Of a stretch of DNA of 44,757 nt, positions 24,955 to 34,170 are shown one piece after another. Within the stretch, counting starts at the first letter, position 1. Each line of letters begins with the position of its first letter. The stretch lies in NCBI GenBank assembly GCA_947643665.1, contig CANRWW010000023.1:1-44757 (forward strand). Direction: 5' to 3'. Below the pieces are notes generated by a model. The model did no database searches, was not told the DNA's origin, and saw only the letters and a list, made by a program, of their open reading frames with translations. Source of the DNA: an uncultured Porphyromonadaceae bacterium. Lineage in GTDB: Bacteria > Bacteroidota > Bacteroidia > Bacteroidales > Muribaculaceae. Made by a program: the position numbers and the translations under genes.

Positions 24955-26154
24955 ATGAGACTTAAATCATATCTTCCGGTTGCTCTGGTTGCATGTCTTT
25001 CACTTGCTTCATGCCAGGACGATACGGAGAACTTCGACAATAAAGTTTTTTCTCCCACAGTTAATCCGGTTTCCAACATATTGGTGAAAGAGGGTACTGT
25101 GGCTGAAACCGGATATGTCCAGGCTTCCATGTCTAAAAATGAAGGTTTCGATGTTGAGGTCACTTTTGGAGTGATCGCTGATAAAGTTGCCGATTACAAT
25201 TCCATATACAACCAGGAAGCAGAGCTGCTCCCTGCCGGATATTACGAATTGCCGGAACCAACGGTAACCATAACGGCGGGCATGGTGCAGAGCCCGCGGG
25301 TGCCTGTAAACTTCGTCAATCTGGATAATCTGGATATGGATAAACTCTATGTGCTTCCGGTTGGCATCGTAGGTGCGCCTTTTGACCATATGAGCAACTA
25401 TGTGACATATTTTGTGATCCGTGAGGCATCTATCATCAATGTAGTGGCAAATATGACCAAAACAGCTGCTACTTTCAGCACTACAGAGCCTGAGGCTCCT
25501 GAGCTGTCCAATATGGAAAAAATAACTGTTGAGGCGCTGTTGTATCCTACCGCGTTTCCCAATATGCTTGCTACCATCATGGGGCAGGAGGGATACTTCC
25601 TTGTACGCGTTGGAGATCAAGGCGTGGATCCGAACCAGATCCAGATCGCCACAGCGAACGGAAACGTTACTGACGCCGCATGGAAATTGGATACCAATGT
25701 GTGGACATTCCTTACCTTCACCTACGATACCACCACAGGTGCCGCTGAAGTGTATTTCAATGGTGTGAAAAAAGGCGCCACACAATATTGCAATTTCCGT
25801 CAGCCTATCAACTGGAATACCGGTGCGGGCAATTTCGCCGATGGTGAGTCCGGGAAACCGTATTTCTATGTAGGTTTCGCATGGGAGAGCGTACGCTGGT
25901 TTGAAGGTAATATGAGCGAACTGCGCATATGGAACCGCGTTCTTGCACCTGAAGAAATCAATGCGCCACTTCACTTCTATACGGTGGATCCGCAGTCTGA
26001 AGGTCTTGTCGCTTATTGGAAACTAGACGAAGGTGCAGGCAATATGTTCCACGATTCAGCCAATGGATATGATCTGGTATGTATGCCGAATGCAGATGCC
26101 GACAATATCCGTCCGGCATGGGTGGAAGTTGCCCTTCCCCAGAAATCTAAATGA
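24955..26154 (+). CDS. DUF1735 + LamG-like surface glycan-binding lipoprotein
   Basis: 399 residues. Lipoprotein signal ends in ASC (Cys20), then QDDTEN, a clear surface-export signal. Residues about 30-155 form a DUF1735 (BT_3987-N type) domain with TVTITAGMVQSPRVPVNF and LYVLPVGIVG. Residues about 180-390 form a concanavalin-like LamG_3 beta sandwich (MEKITVEALLYP, WTFLTFTYDTTTGAAEVYFNG, MSELRIWNRVLAPEEI, GLVAYWKLDEGAGN). This combination is typical of surface glycan-binding proteins in Bacteroides N-glycan loci. It likely holds substrate close to the endoglycosidase encoded next, 45 nt downstream. Confidence 0.88.
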   Translation: MRLKSYLPVALVACLSLASCQDDTENFDNKVFSPTVNPVSNILVKEGTVAETGYVQASMSKNEGFDVEVTFGVIADKVADYNSIYNQEAELLPAGYYELPEPTVTITAGMVQSPRVPVNFVNLDNLDMDKLYVLPVGIVGAPFDHMSNYVTYFVIREASIINVVANMTKTAATFSTTEPEAPELSNMEKITVEALLYPTAFPNMLATIMGQEGYFLVRVGDQGVDPNQIQIATANGNVTDAAWKLDTNVWTFLTFTYDTTTGAAEVYFNGVKKGATQYCNFRQPINWNTGAGNFADGESGKPYFYVGFAWESVRWFEGNMSELRIWNRVLAPEEINAPLHFYTVDPQSEGLVAYWKLDEGAGNMFHDSANGYDLVCMPNADADNIRPAWVEVALPQKSK

Positions 26155-26199
26155 GTTTGTTTTCCACGACAATAATAAAGTTATAGAAATACTGAAAAA

Positions 26200-27648
26200 A
26201 TGAAATATACAAAGTTCTTATTGCCTTCGTTTGTTTGCATGGCAGCTGCGGTAAGCCTGTCGTCGTGCGACAATGATGATCTCCATATAGGAGGTCTGGA
26301 TGGTGACGGTTTGCTAGGATCTGACGGCAATGTGGTATATGTCACAGACGCGCTCGGATCTTCCGAGACTCCCACTTTTTCCATAAATGGATCCGGATCG
26401 TTCAACATTTTCGCCCAGACAACGAAAGGTATCAATGGCAACTGCTCTGTTACATTCAATTACGATGCGGATGTCCTGACTGCATATAATGAGGCTAACA
26501 AGACAGACTATCCTGCCCTTCCTCCTGAAATGTTGGCTTTGAGCAATAACGGTGTGGTATCTTTTTCCAATGGGGCGTTAAAGTCCGATGCATTGACTGT
26601 CACAGTCAGCGGCAACGGCCAACTTGATCCCGAGAAAGAGTATGCTCTTCCATTGAGCTATACTGTAGCCAACGGCACCGCCGTTGGCGGTGCCACGACC
26701 ATGGTCGTGCTTGTGCGTGACTTCTCTACATTCCCTGGTGCAGACAAGACCTACAATGGCAATCCCGGCATGAAAATGATCGGCGTATTCGAGGTAAACG
26801 ACGAGAATCCGCTTAATGCCATAGGGTTTACCCTGAAAAACTCCGGGAAACAGCTGTTTGACATGGTGGTGCTTTTCTCTGCCAACATCAATGTAAATCC
26901 CGCTACAGGCGCAGCATACATCAAATGCAACGACAATGTGCAGGCGCTTCTGGACAATGCCGACAAATATATCCGCCCCTTGCAGGAGCGTGGCATAAAG
27001 GTTATTCTCGGTATTCTCGGCAACTGGGACCGCGCAGGCGTTTCCACACTTGACAAGAATTCTTGTCAGGCTTTTGCACAGGAGGTGAAAATCATGTGCG
27101 ACAATTATAACCTTGACGGAGTGTTCCTTGACGACGAGTACACCGACTATGATGCCGCTGCTTCCGGTAAGTATCCCGGTTTTGTACCCCAGTCTTCAGA
27201 GGCTTGCTCGCGCATGGCATATGAGATAAAGAAAGTCCAGCCGGAACGCCTGGTTGTTTCATATCGTTACGAAGCGCTCTTTAACGGTGTCGAAATAGAC
27301 GGCCAACAGCCTGGAGAATTTTTTGATTATGTCGTGAATGACTATTGGGTTACCTCCAATCCCACAAGCACATATCCAGGCCTCCGTCAGGATCAGGCTG
27401 GTACCGGTTCATGGAACTGCTCTGACTGGAGCCAGTGCATACCGTCGAATGACAGCTGGACAGAGCGCTTCAGCCTTACCGGCATGCGTGAGGAAGGATA
27501 TGGAGCGTTGATGATCTTCAACTTCAAGTGTTCTCCCGATTACTGGCTGACAGACTGGATTGTCAATGACCTTGGTCAGGTAGCAACGGATTTTTATAAT
27601 GACGAACTGCAGTATGATGGTGTTTATTATAAAAAAGACTGGAACTGA
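26200..27648 (+). CDS. Endo-beta-N-acetylglucosaminidase, DUF1735 + GH18 (Endo-H-like)
   Basis: 482 residues. Lipoprotein signal ends in LSSC (Cys24) followed by DNDD, so surface anchored. Residues about 45-180 are a DUF1735 domain; residues about 195-470 are a GH18 barrel. The active-site strand is D306-GVFL-D311-D312-E313 followed by YTDYD, equivalent to DGVDFDDEYAEY of Endo H, with the acid E313 and helper D311 intact. Enzymes of this type cut the chitobiose core of high-mannose N-glycans and release the glycan from the protein. It resembles Bacteroides thetaiotaomicron BT3987 in domain order. Last gene of the operon; a strong terminator follows. Confidence 0.9.
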   Translation: MKYTKFLLPSFVCMAAAVSLSSCDNDDLHIGGLDGDGLLGSDGNVVYVTDALGSSETPTFSINGSGSFNIFAQTTKGINGNCSVTFNYDADVLTAYNEANKTDYPALPPEMLALSNNGVVSFSNGALKSDALTVTVSGNGQLDPEKEYALPLSYTVANGTAVGGATTMVVLVRDFSTFPGADKTYNGNPGMKMIGVFEVNDENPLNAIGFTLKNSGKQLFDMVVLFSANINVNPATGAAYIKCNDNVQALLDNADKYIRPLQERGIKVILGILGNWDRAGVSTLDKNSCQAFAQEVKIMCDNYNLDGVFLDDEYTDYDAAASGKYPGFVPQSSEACSRMAYEIKKVQPERLVVSYRYEALFNGVEIDGQQPGEFFDYVVNDYWVTSNPTSTYPGLRQDQAGTGSWNCSDWSQCIPSNDSWTERFSLTGMREEGYGALMIFNFKCSPDYWLTDWIVNDLGQVATDFYNDELQYDGVYYKKDWN

Positions 27649-27690
27649 TATTCTTTTTTGAATTGACTCCGTAAAAATATTCCCAAACCG

Positions 27691-27728
27691 GGCGATATGC
27701 CAAAATCTGGCATATCGCCTTTTTTTTG
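27691..27728 (+). terminator. Terminator of the N-glycan-like PUL
   Basis: Perfect 12-bp stem (27691-27702 and 27708-27719) with a 5-nt loop and an eight-T run. It overlaps the -33 element of the next promoter. Confidence 0.9.
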
Positions 27729-27755
27729 TGTTTAGCTACTTTTTAATTACCTTTG
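27725..27755 (+). promoter_or_regulatory. Bacteroidetes-type promoter for the GH115 gene
   Basis: TTTG at 27725-27728, 19-nt spacer, TACCTTTG at 27748-27755. Transcription would begin near 27761, about 60 nt before the ATG. It shows that the GH115 gene is a separate unit from the PUL upstream. Confidence 0.75.
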
Positions 27756-27822
27756 CGCCTAAGTATGGCTCTTGATATAACTAGGCCATATTCCATTAAT
27801 TCCAAGTATATTAAAATTTTCC

Positions 27823-30800
27823 ATGAAAAAATTCCTGAAACAGATGCAATTTGCCGCGCTGGCAGTTGCGGCTGCATGCGGTTCGGCAAATGCCGGTCCC
27901 GTTTCAATCCTTTCCTCTGCGGAACCGGATGCTTTTCCGATAGTGGCTCTGGATGGTAGTATTGCTACTTTTGTTGTAGATGCCGGCGATGCCGAGGTTG
28001 TTGCTACGGCAGCGCAGGCTGTAAGCGACGACATAAAACTTATTACCGGTAAATCCTTACCGCTTGCCAACACTTTGAACGGCACTTCCACACCTATCAT
28101 AGCGGGTACTCTCGGCCAATCTGAAATTATTGACGGCTTGGCTGCCGCCGGTAAGATTTCGTCGGATGAAGTGGCTGGTAAGTGGGAGGCTTATGGCCTT
28201 GAGGTTGTAGAGAATCCGGTAGAAGGCGTATCCCGTGCCCTGGTTGCATATGGTGCTAATCCCCGTGGCACGGCTTATGCTTTGTTCGAGATCTCGCGTC
28301 TTATGGGTGTATCGCCCTACGTATGGTGGGCCGATGTGCTCCCTGAAGAGCGTGATGCCCTGTATGCCACAGCAGGAAGTATCACGGTAGGGGAGCCTTC
28401 CGTGAAATTCCGTGGGATATTCATCAATGATGAAGACTGGGGGCTTACTCCCTGGGCTGCAAAAAATATTGATGCCAAATATAAGAATATAGGTCCCAAC
28501 ACTTATGCCAAAGTGATGGAACTTCTGTTGCGCTTGCGTGCCAATGTTCTTTGGCCTGCCATGCATTCGTGCTCACAGGCCTTTTGGGACAATAAAGACA
28601 ATCTCCCTGTAGCAAAGAAATATGATATAGCCTTGGGATCAAGCCATTGCGAGCAGATGCTTCGTAATAACGAGTGGGAGTGGCGCCGATATGAAAATAA
28701 TTCCGGTACAAATGAGAACTGGAACTATGTGACCAACAAGTCGAAAATCCAGCGCTATTGGGAAGAACGTGTGGAAGAGAGCAAAGGTTATTCTGCAATG
28801 TATACGCTTGGCATGCGAGGCGTGCATGACTGGGGCATAAGCGGATATCCCAGCACCCAGGATAAAGTGCGTGGGCTTACCGAGATAATATCTTTCCAAA
28901 GATCGCTGTTGGAGAAACATATTGGCGACCCAACGACAGTACCACAGATTTTCATCCCTTACAAGGAGGTGCTTGATGCCTATAATGCAGGTCTCAAAGT
29001 GCCTGATGACGTGACATTGACATGGGTTGACGACAACCATGGCTATATCCGTCAGCTTCCTACCGAAACCGAGCAATTGCGTAGCGGGGGACATGGTATC
29101 TATTACCATCTTTCATATTGGGGTACTCCGGCAGATTACCTCTGGATCTGCTCTACCTCGCCGTCTCTTTGCAGCTACGAACTTGTAAAGGGATATGAGA
29201 ATGGCATACGCAATCTTTGGGTCATAAATGTGGGTGATATAAAACCTGCGGAGGCCGAACTGGAGTTCTGCATGGATCTTGCATGGGACGTGGAGGCATG
29301 GCAACCTGAAAAAGCCCATGAATACAGCCGTTACTGGTCTGCCAAGACTTTCGGGGAGGATGTGGCTGATGAATTGGGTGCCATAAAACTTGAGTATTAC
29401 CGTCTTGGAGCTGCCGGAAAGCCTGAGCATGTATATGGTGTGGCTTATAACGACAAGGAGATGAACGACCGCATAGACAGCTATGCATCGCTTGTAAGCC
29501 GTGTAGAGGCTGTAAAGGCACAGATACCAGAACGTCTGCAGGACGCTTTTTTCCAGCTTATAGAATATCCGGTGAAAGGCGCATACTACATGAATGTGAA
29601 GATCTTCCGTGCGAAACAAAGCCTTACTTTCTCTGCCGCCGGCAAGCGTGAGGAGGCTTTAAGTGCCGCAGCCGAGGCCCGTAAGGCATACCGTATGATA
29701 GATGAGATCACTGTCAAATACAACACAGGTATCTCAGGTGGAAAGTGGGATGGCATGATGGATTCAAAACCGCGCCAGCAGGCTACTTTCTATATGCCTG
29801 AGACTGCTACGATGTCTGGTATATCACAATATGAGTTGTCGGTGCCGGAAGACCGTTTTCTCACAGTGGCTGCTGCAGATTTCTGTGGCTCGCGCGGGAA
29901 TATAAAGGAACTGAAAGGACTTGGGATCGGCGAAAGCAGTGTTGCCGTATGGCCCATGGATTATAAGAATTATTCAATACGTGATGCCGAAACCGCTCCA
30001 TATGTGGAATATAACGTGCCTGTATATGCCGGTGTCAATACCATAGAGGTGCGTTTCCTGCCCACATTCCCTATCCATAGCGGTGGCGAGATGAATGTAG
30101 GTGTGGCGGTTGACGGGGCAAAACCTGTTATATCCTCTCTCAAGACTGTGGCTACGGAAGGTAAATGGAATTCTACTGTGATGCGTGGTTATAACGATGC
30201 TACTGTCACCCATGTGGCGGAAGCAGACGGCACTGTCAACGTCCGCGTTTACCTTATGAATCCCGGTATAGCTGTGAGCGAGGTGTATAATCATCTTCCT
30301 GCCGACACGACCAACGACCTTACGTCCAAACTGCTGGTCAATCCCGACTTTGAATATGACGCAGAGGGCAATCTTAACATCTCCGGCGAGACCAAGCGCG
30401 GCGTTCCCTACGGATGGACGACAGAAGGCAAACTTAACGGCAATTCTTATGGCATAAACAACGATGCCACAAATCTGCATGGCCATAACGTATGCTGGAT
30501 GAATTCCACTCCCATGCCTTCCAAATTTGAGCTGTCACAGACCATTAAGGCTGAAAAACTTGAGCCGGGTTATTATCTGGTGCGTTGCCAGCTATGGACG
30601 GAAAGGGAGAAGCTCACATCGTGCCGCCTGTTTGCCAACAATAACGTGCAATATTTCGGTTCCAAGAGCGAATATACAAATCTGCTTACTCCCGGTGAGG
30701 AAAATACTTATGCGGGATATTCCGGCGGCCGTCCCGACGTGATGACGCTCCAGGAAATGACGGTATGTGTATATGTCGGTGAGGGTGAAGACCTGAAAGT

Positions 30801-31680
30801 AGGTATCCGCACCGGTAACAAACATAACAACGGCAAAACGGCAACCGATAATGCCGGTTGGTTCAAGGTAGATAATTTCCGTATTGACCGTCTAGGATCC
30901 AAGCCTTCGGTTTCCGAAGAAGACCTGACATTGACAAAGAAACTTATCACTAACTATGACTTTGAGCTTTATGATGCAAACGGCACAATAAAGGAAAACA
31001 CTACCGGAGAGACACGCCGGTATACTCCTTACGGATGGTCCATGCAAGGCAAATTCCCGGGCACTTCATATGGTATAAATAGCGATGTGGCAAATGGCCA
31101 TGGGAAAAACGGATGCTGGTATCTTCCAAAAGAAGGGGTGATGCCAGACGATTTCGAACTTTACCAGATAATTCCCTCCGATAAGCTCGAACCTGGTAAA
31201 TATGCCATTTACTGTAAGTTGTGGGTGCAGGATGGATTTTTAGGCACAGCCCGCCTGTTTGCCAACGACAACGTGCAGTATTATGGTATGGATATGGATT
31301 ATGACAAGAATCTTACCCAGGGTGAAAATGCCACTTTCGCCGGTTATGTGGGAGGACAGGACAATGTCTTTATCCTTCAGGATATGTATGTGAATGTTGA
31401 TATAGCGGAAGGTGAGGATCTGCGTTTCGGTCTTCGCTCCGGAAATATGCTTCCCGACGGATCGCAGGGTACTGACCGCAGCGGATGGTTTAAGACCGAC
31501 TTTTTCAGGATCCACCGGCTTGACGGTACGGGAGTTGAAAGTGTCAGTGTTGACAGGGTGAATCCAGATTCGCCGGTTTACAATCTTTCCGGCCAGCGTG
31601 TCGCAGACAACCTTTCCGGCCTTTCAGTTCTTCCTGCAGGCATATACGTTTCAGATGGCCGCAAGTTCCATAAGAAATAG
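27823..31680 (+). CDS. GH115-family protein with two C-terminal tandem modules and T9SS tail
   Basis: 1285 residues. Signal peptide at 1-25 (ends GSANA). GH115 core from about 30 to 800: SPYVWWADVLPE, KFRGIFINDEDWGLTPWA, NVLWPAMHS, GMRGVHDWG, VTLTWVDDNHGYIRQL and LWVINVGDIKPAE, all typical of alpha-glucuronidases of this family, which remove (4-O-methyl-)glucuronic acid from xylan or arabinogalactan. Residues 837-1024 and 1041-1234 are two copies of a module with matched blocks (NPDFEYDAEG/NYDFELYDANG, CRLFANNNVQYFG/ARLFANDNVQYYG, GWFKVDNFRIDRL/GWFKTDFFRIHRL). Residues 1238-1285 are a type A T9SS sorting tail (VYNLSGQRV, LPAGIYVSDGRKF). It should be secreted through the T9SS encoded at 5.7-12.8 kb. 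Confidence 0.88.
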   Translation: MKKFLKQMQFAALAVAAACGSANAGPVSILSSAEPDAFPIVALDGSIATFVVDAGDAEVVATAAQAVSDDIKLITGKSLPLANTLNGTSTPIIAGTLGQSEIIDGLAAAGKISSDEVAGKWEAYGLEVVENPVEGVSRALVAYGANPRGTAYALFEISRLMGVSPYVWWADVLPEERDALYATAGSITVGEPSVKFRGIFINDEDWGLTPWAAKNIDAKYKNIGPNTYAKVMELLLRLRANVLWPAMHSCSQAFWDNKDNLPVAKKYDIALGSSHCEQMLRNNEWEWRRYENNSGTNENWNYVTNKSKIQRYWEERVEESKGYSAMYTLGMRGVHDWGISGYPSTQDKVRGLTEIISFQRSLLEKHIGDPTTVPQIFIPYKEVLDAYNAGLKVPDDVTLTWVDDNHGYIRQLPTETEQLRSGGHGIYYHLSYWGTPADYLWICSTSPSLCSYELVKGYENGIRNLWVINVGDIKPAEAELEFCMDLAWDVEAWQPEKAHEYSRYWSAKTFGEDVADELGAIKLEYYRLGAAGKPEHVYGVAYNDKEMNDRIDSYASLVSRVEAVKAQIPERLQDAFFQLIEYPVKGAYYMNVKIFRAKQSLTFSAAGKREEALSAAAEARKAYRMIDEITVKYNTGISGGKWDGMMDSKPRQQATFYMPETATMSGISQYELSVPEDRFLTVAAADFCGSRGNIKELKGLGIGESSVAVWPMDYKNYSIRDAETAPYVEYNVPVYAGVNTIEVRFLPTFPIHSGGEMNVGVAVDGAKPVISSLKTVATEGKWNSTVMRGYNDATVTHVAEADGTVNVRVYLMNPGIAVSEVYNHLPADTTNDLTSKLLVNPDFEYDAEGNLNISGETKRGVPYGWTTEGKLNGNSYGINNDATNLHGHNVCWMNSTPMPSKFELSQTIKAEKLEPGYYLVRCQLWTEREKLTSCRLFANNNVQYFGSKSEYTNLLTPGEENTYAGYSGGRPDVMTLQEMTVCVYVGEGEDLKVGIRTGNKHNNGKTATDNAGWFKVDNFRIDRLGSKPSVSEEDLTLTKKLITNYDFELYDANGTIKENTTGETRRYTPYGWSMQGKFPGTSYGINSDVANGHGKNGCWYLPKEGVMPDDFELYQIIPSDKLEPGKYAIYCKLWVQDGFLGTARLFANDNVQYYGMDMDYDKNLTQGENATFAGYVGGQDNVFILQDMYVNVDIAEGEDLRFGLRSGNMLPDGSQGTDRSGWFKTDFFRIHRLDGTGVESVSVDRVNPDSPVYNLSGQRVADNLSGLSVLPAGIYVSDGRKFHKK

Positions 31681-31708
31681 CAGGCTGCTCCACGATATAT
31701 TATAATGG

Positions 31709-31765
31709 ACATTCCGACCCTTTTGTGCATAGTTGCATAAGTTGGGCCGGAATGTTGTTTCTTTT
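31709..31765 (+). terminator. Terminator after the GH115 gene
   Basis: 12-bp stem with one A-C mismatch (31709-31720 and 31744-31755), then GTTTCTTTT. The right arm overlaps the -33 element of the manA promoter. Confidence 0.6.
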
Positions 31766-31785
31766 ATAAACTTTGATTATCTTTG
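31754..31785 (+). promoter_or_regulatory. Promoter for manA
   Basis: GTTG at 31754-31757 (one mismatch to TTTG), 20-nt spacer, TATCTTTG at 31778-31785; start of transcription near 31792, giving an 89-nt leader. Confidence 0.6.
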
Positions 31786-31880
31786 TGAAGAATATGGGGC
31801 TTCCCCGTTGTTATACTCTAACTGATCCAGGATAAACATACTGATTCCGATATAAACAGATATAAACACATACAGTAACT

Positions 31881-32849
31881 ATGTTGCCAGTATTAAAGTT
31901 TGAACCGATTTTCAAGTCGGTACTCTGGGGTGGCACCCGTATAGCCGAGTTTAAGGGCATAGAGTCGCAAGGTGACCATATTGGTGAGTCATGGGAACTA
32001 AGCCCCATGCCTGGTCATGAATCTGTTGTTGCCGAAGGTCCTTTCAAAGGGAAAACCCTTCCGGAAATTCTGCGTGAGCATGGTCGTGAAATCATGGGAG
32101 AAAAGCTCTATGAACGTTATGGCGACCATTTCCCTTTATTGATAAAGTTTATTGATTCCACCCAGGACCTTTCAATACAGGTGCATCCCGATGATGCCCT
32201 TGCTGCAAAGCGCCATGATTCTCTCGGTAAGACCGAGATGTGGTATTCGGTATTGCCGACTCCCACCGCTTATCTGTATGCCGGTTTTAACCGTGAGATG
32301 GATCCTGAGGCATTCCGTGCTATGGTTGCAGACAGTACCATCGTAGACGCGTTGACCAAATATTATACTAAACCTGGCGATGTGTTCTTCCTTCCGGCAG
32401 GTAGGGTGCACGCAATCGGAGAGGGAAACTTTGTGCTTGAGATCCAGGAGGCATCAGACATAACATACCGTATTTACGATTATAACCGTCGTGACGCGCA
32501 GGGCAACCTCCGTCAGCTCCATGTTGATGAATCGGTAGATGCGATCAACTATAATGACAAGACACAGGAGGTGAAGAATGTGATCGCGAATCCAGGCGAG
32601 CAGGCACTTGTAGAGGATTGCGCATATTTTACGACTACTCTTGTGAATGTGGATGGCGAATATTTCCTCCCGCTTGCAAAACGCCAGTCTTTCACCCTGC
32701 TTATCGCAACAAAAGGTGATCTTACCGTGGTTGACGAGGAAGGACGCTTGACGGCTCTTCCCCAGGGACAGACTCTTATGGTGCCAGCCGCGATGCCTTC
32801 GGTGACACTTCGTGGTACAGGTGAGGTAGTTACGGTATATATAAAATAA
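31881..32849 (+). CDS. manA: Mannose-6-phosphate isomerase (type I)
   Basis: 322 residues, the usual length for the short bacterial type I enzyme. The zinc ligands are visible as Q100 and H102 (SIQVHPDD), E119 (GKTEMW) and H177 (LPAGRVHAIG). The enzyme interconverts mannose-6-phosphate and fructose-6-phosphate in the cytoplasm. It is followed after 104 nt by a ROK sugar kinase, so the two could phosphorylate and isomerise mannose. Its place behind an N-glycan-like PUL suggests use of mannose from high-mannose glycans, although it has its own promoter and may equally serve GDP-sugar synthesis. Confidence 0.95.
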   Translation: MLPVLKFEPIFKSVLWGGTRIAEFKGIESQGDHIGESWELSPMPGHESVVAEGPFKGKTLPEILREHGREIMGEKLYERYGDHFPLLIKFIDSTQDLSIQVHPDDALAAKRHDSLGKTEMWYSVLPTPTAYLYAGFNREMDPEAFRAMVADSTIVDALTKYYTKPGDVFFLPAGRVHAIGEGNFVLEIQEASDITYRIYDYNRRDAQGNLRQLHVDESVDAINYNDKTQEVKNVIANPGEQALVEDCAYFTTTLVNVDGEYFLPLAKRQSFTLLIATKGDLTVVDEEGRLTALPQGQTLMVPAAMPSVTLRGTGEVVTVYIK

Positions 32850-32953
32850 AAATAAAGAAATTGAGAAACAGGAAATTGCAGGGCTATCCGAAAGGATGTT
32901 GGCTGGGTGCTACAGTGCCCCCATTTCCTGGTTTCTATAAAAGAAATAATACC

Positions 32954-34063
32954 ATGTATCATTTTGACAATCGAATTGTAATCACTCTTGATGCAGGTGG
33001 CACTAACCTTGTCTTTGGTGCCATGAGAGGGTGTGAGTTTATCGTTGACCCTGTGACAATTCCGTCGCGTGCCGACAATCTTGATCTCTGCCTCCAGTCC
33101 ATGGTCAATGGGTTCAAGACCATTATAGACCTTCTTGACGAGAAGCCGGTGGCAATTTCATTCGCTTTCCCCGGCCCCGCTGACTATCCCAATGGCATAG
33201 TGGGAGGCTTTCTTCCCAACTTCCCTAGCTTCCGCGATGGTGTAGCCCTCGGACCGTTCCTCCAGGAAAAATTCGGTCTGCCGGTTTTCATCAACAACGA
33301 TGGTGACTTGTTCGCATTCGGAGAAGCCATGGCTGGCGCCCTGCCTGACATAAACAAGCGTGTGGCGGAATTAGGTTCAAAAAAGCAATACAAAAATCTT
33401 CTCGGATATACGTTCGGCACAGGTTTCGGTATAGGTTCCGTCATAGACGGACGTCTGAATCTCGGCAATAATGCCTGCATAGAGACCTTCTGCCTTCCTT
33501 CACGGAAAAATCACGATATCATGACAGAGGATTTCGTTGCCATTCGTGCTATCGTACGTGAATACAATCGTATCGCCGGAACCAATGATTTCACCCTTAC
33601 CCCCAAAGACATATGCGATATAGCCGACGGTAATCGTGAAGGTAACCGTGATGCTGCATTGGAGAGTTTCCGCCTCTTTGGAGAGGCCGCGGGTGACGCA
33701 ATGGCCACAGCCGTGACTCTCACAGATTCGCTTATTGTCATCGGTGGCGGTCTGACCGGTGCTGCACGTTATATTATGCCGTCGCTTTTGAAAATTCTCC
33801 GTTCTACTATCCATACCATCAACGGCGAGCAGCTACAGCGTGTGCAGATGAACGTGTTCGATCTTGACAGCGAGCATGAGTTTGAAGAGTTCGCACATGG
33901 TGATGCACGTGAGATCAAAGTGTACGGTACGGACAAGACGGTGACCTATGATCCTATGAAGCGTACCGGTGTGATGATTTCCAAGCTCGGTGCTTCCAAG
34001 GCCATTTCGATAGGCGCATACACTTATGCACTTTCACAGCTGGATCTATCATCTGCTGAATAA
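32954..34063 (+). CDS. ROK-family sugar kinase
   Basis: 369 residues from ATG 32954; the frame is open from 32861 but the extra 31 residues precede the natural ROK beginning (RIVITLDAGGTNLVFGAM, the ATP phosphate-binding loop). Other motifs: SFAFPGPADYPNGIVGG, VFINNDGDLFAFGEA (the catalytic Asp lies in NNDGD), GYTFGTGFGIGSVIDG and IVIGGGLTGA. The normal ROK zinc motif (CxCGxxGCxE) is absent; the matching region reads NNACIETFCLPSRK. The protein probably phosphorylates a hexose such as glucose, mannose or N-acetylglucosamine; specificity cannot be read. Likely co-transcribed with manA. Confidence 0.85.
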   Translation: MYHFDNRIVITLDAGGTNLVFGAMRGCEFIVDPVTIPSRADNLDLCLQSMVNGFKTIIDLLDEKPVAISFAFPGPADYPNGIVGGFLPNFPSFRDGVALGPFLQEKFGLPVFINNDGDLFAFGEAMAGALPDINKRVAELGSKKQYKNLLGYTFGTGFGIGSVIDGRLNLGNNACIETFCLPSRKNHDIMTEDFVAIRAIVREYNRIAGTNDFTLTPKDICDIADGNREGNRDAALESFRLFGEAAGDAMATAVTLTDSLIVIGGGLTGAARYIMPSLLKILRSTIHTINGEQLQRVQMNVFDLDSEHEFEEFAHGDAREIKVYGTDKTVTYDPMKRTGVMISKLGASKAISIGAYTYALSQLDLSSAE

Positions 34064-34082
34064 GGTTTTCAAAAATACTTTT

Positions 34083-34128
34083 CCCTGCCGGATGTGGTAA
34101 CGAAACTCTTCCGGCAGGGATTTTTTTG
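34083..34128 (+). terminator. Terminator after the ROK kinase
   Basis: 9-bp perfect stem CCCTGCCGG (34083-34091) with 34111-34119, loop of 19 nt, followed by a seven-T run. Confidence 0.85.
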
Positions 34129-34140
34129 TAGGAAAAATAG

Positions 34141-34148
34141 TAACTTTG
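34141..34148 (+). promoter_or_regulatory. -7 box for tsaD
   Basis: TAACTTTG at 34141-34148. The nearest TTTG (34125-34128) is only 12 nt upstream, so the -33 element is not convincing. The implied leader to tsaD is about 160 nt and includes a 17-codon open frame (34171-34224). Confidence 0.5.
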
Positions 34149-34170
34149 CAGTTCCTTATCAGGATAAGCA

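Noticed and set aside
27823-31680. GH115 gene as part of the N-glycan-like PUL operon
   Set aside because: A strong terminator and a consensus promoter lie between the two, and the substrate class (glucuronosyl plant glycan) differs.
32861-32953. N-terminal extension of the ROK kinase
   Set aside because: The 31 residues have no match to ROK proteins, whose first beta strand begins just after ATG 32954.
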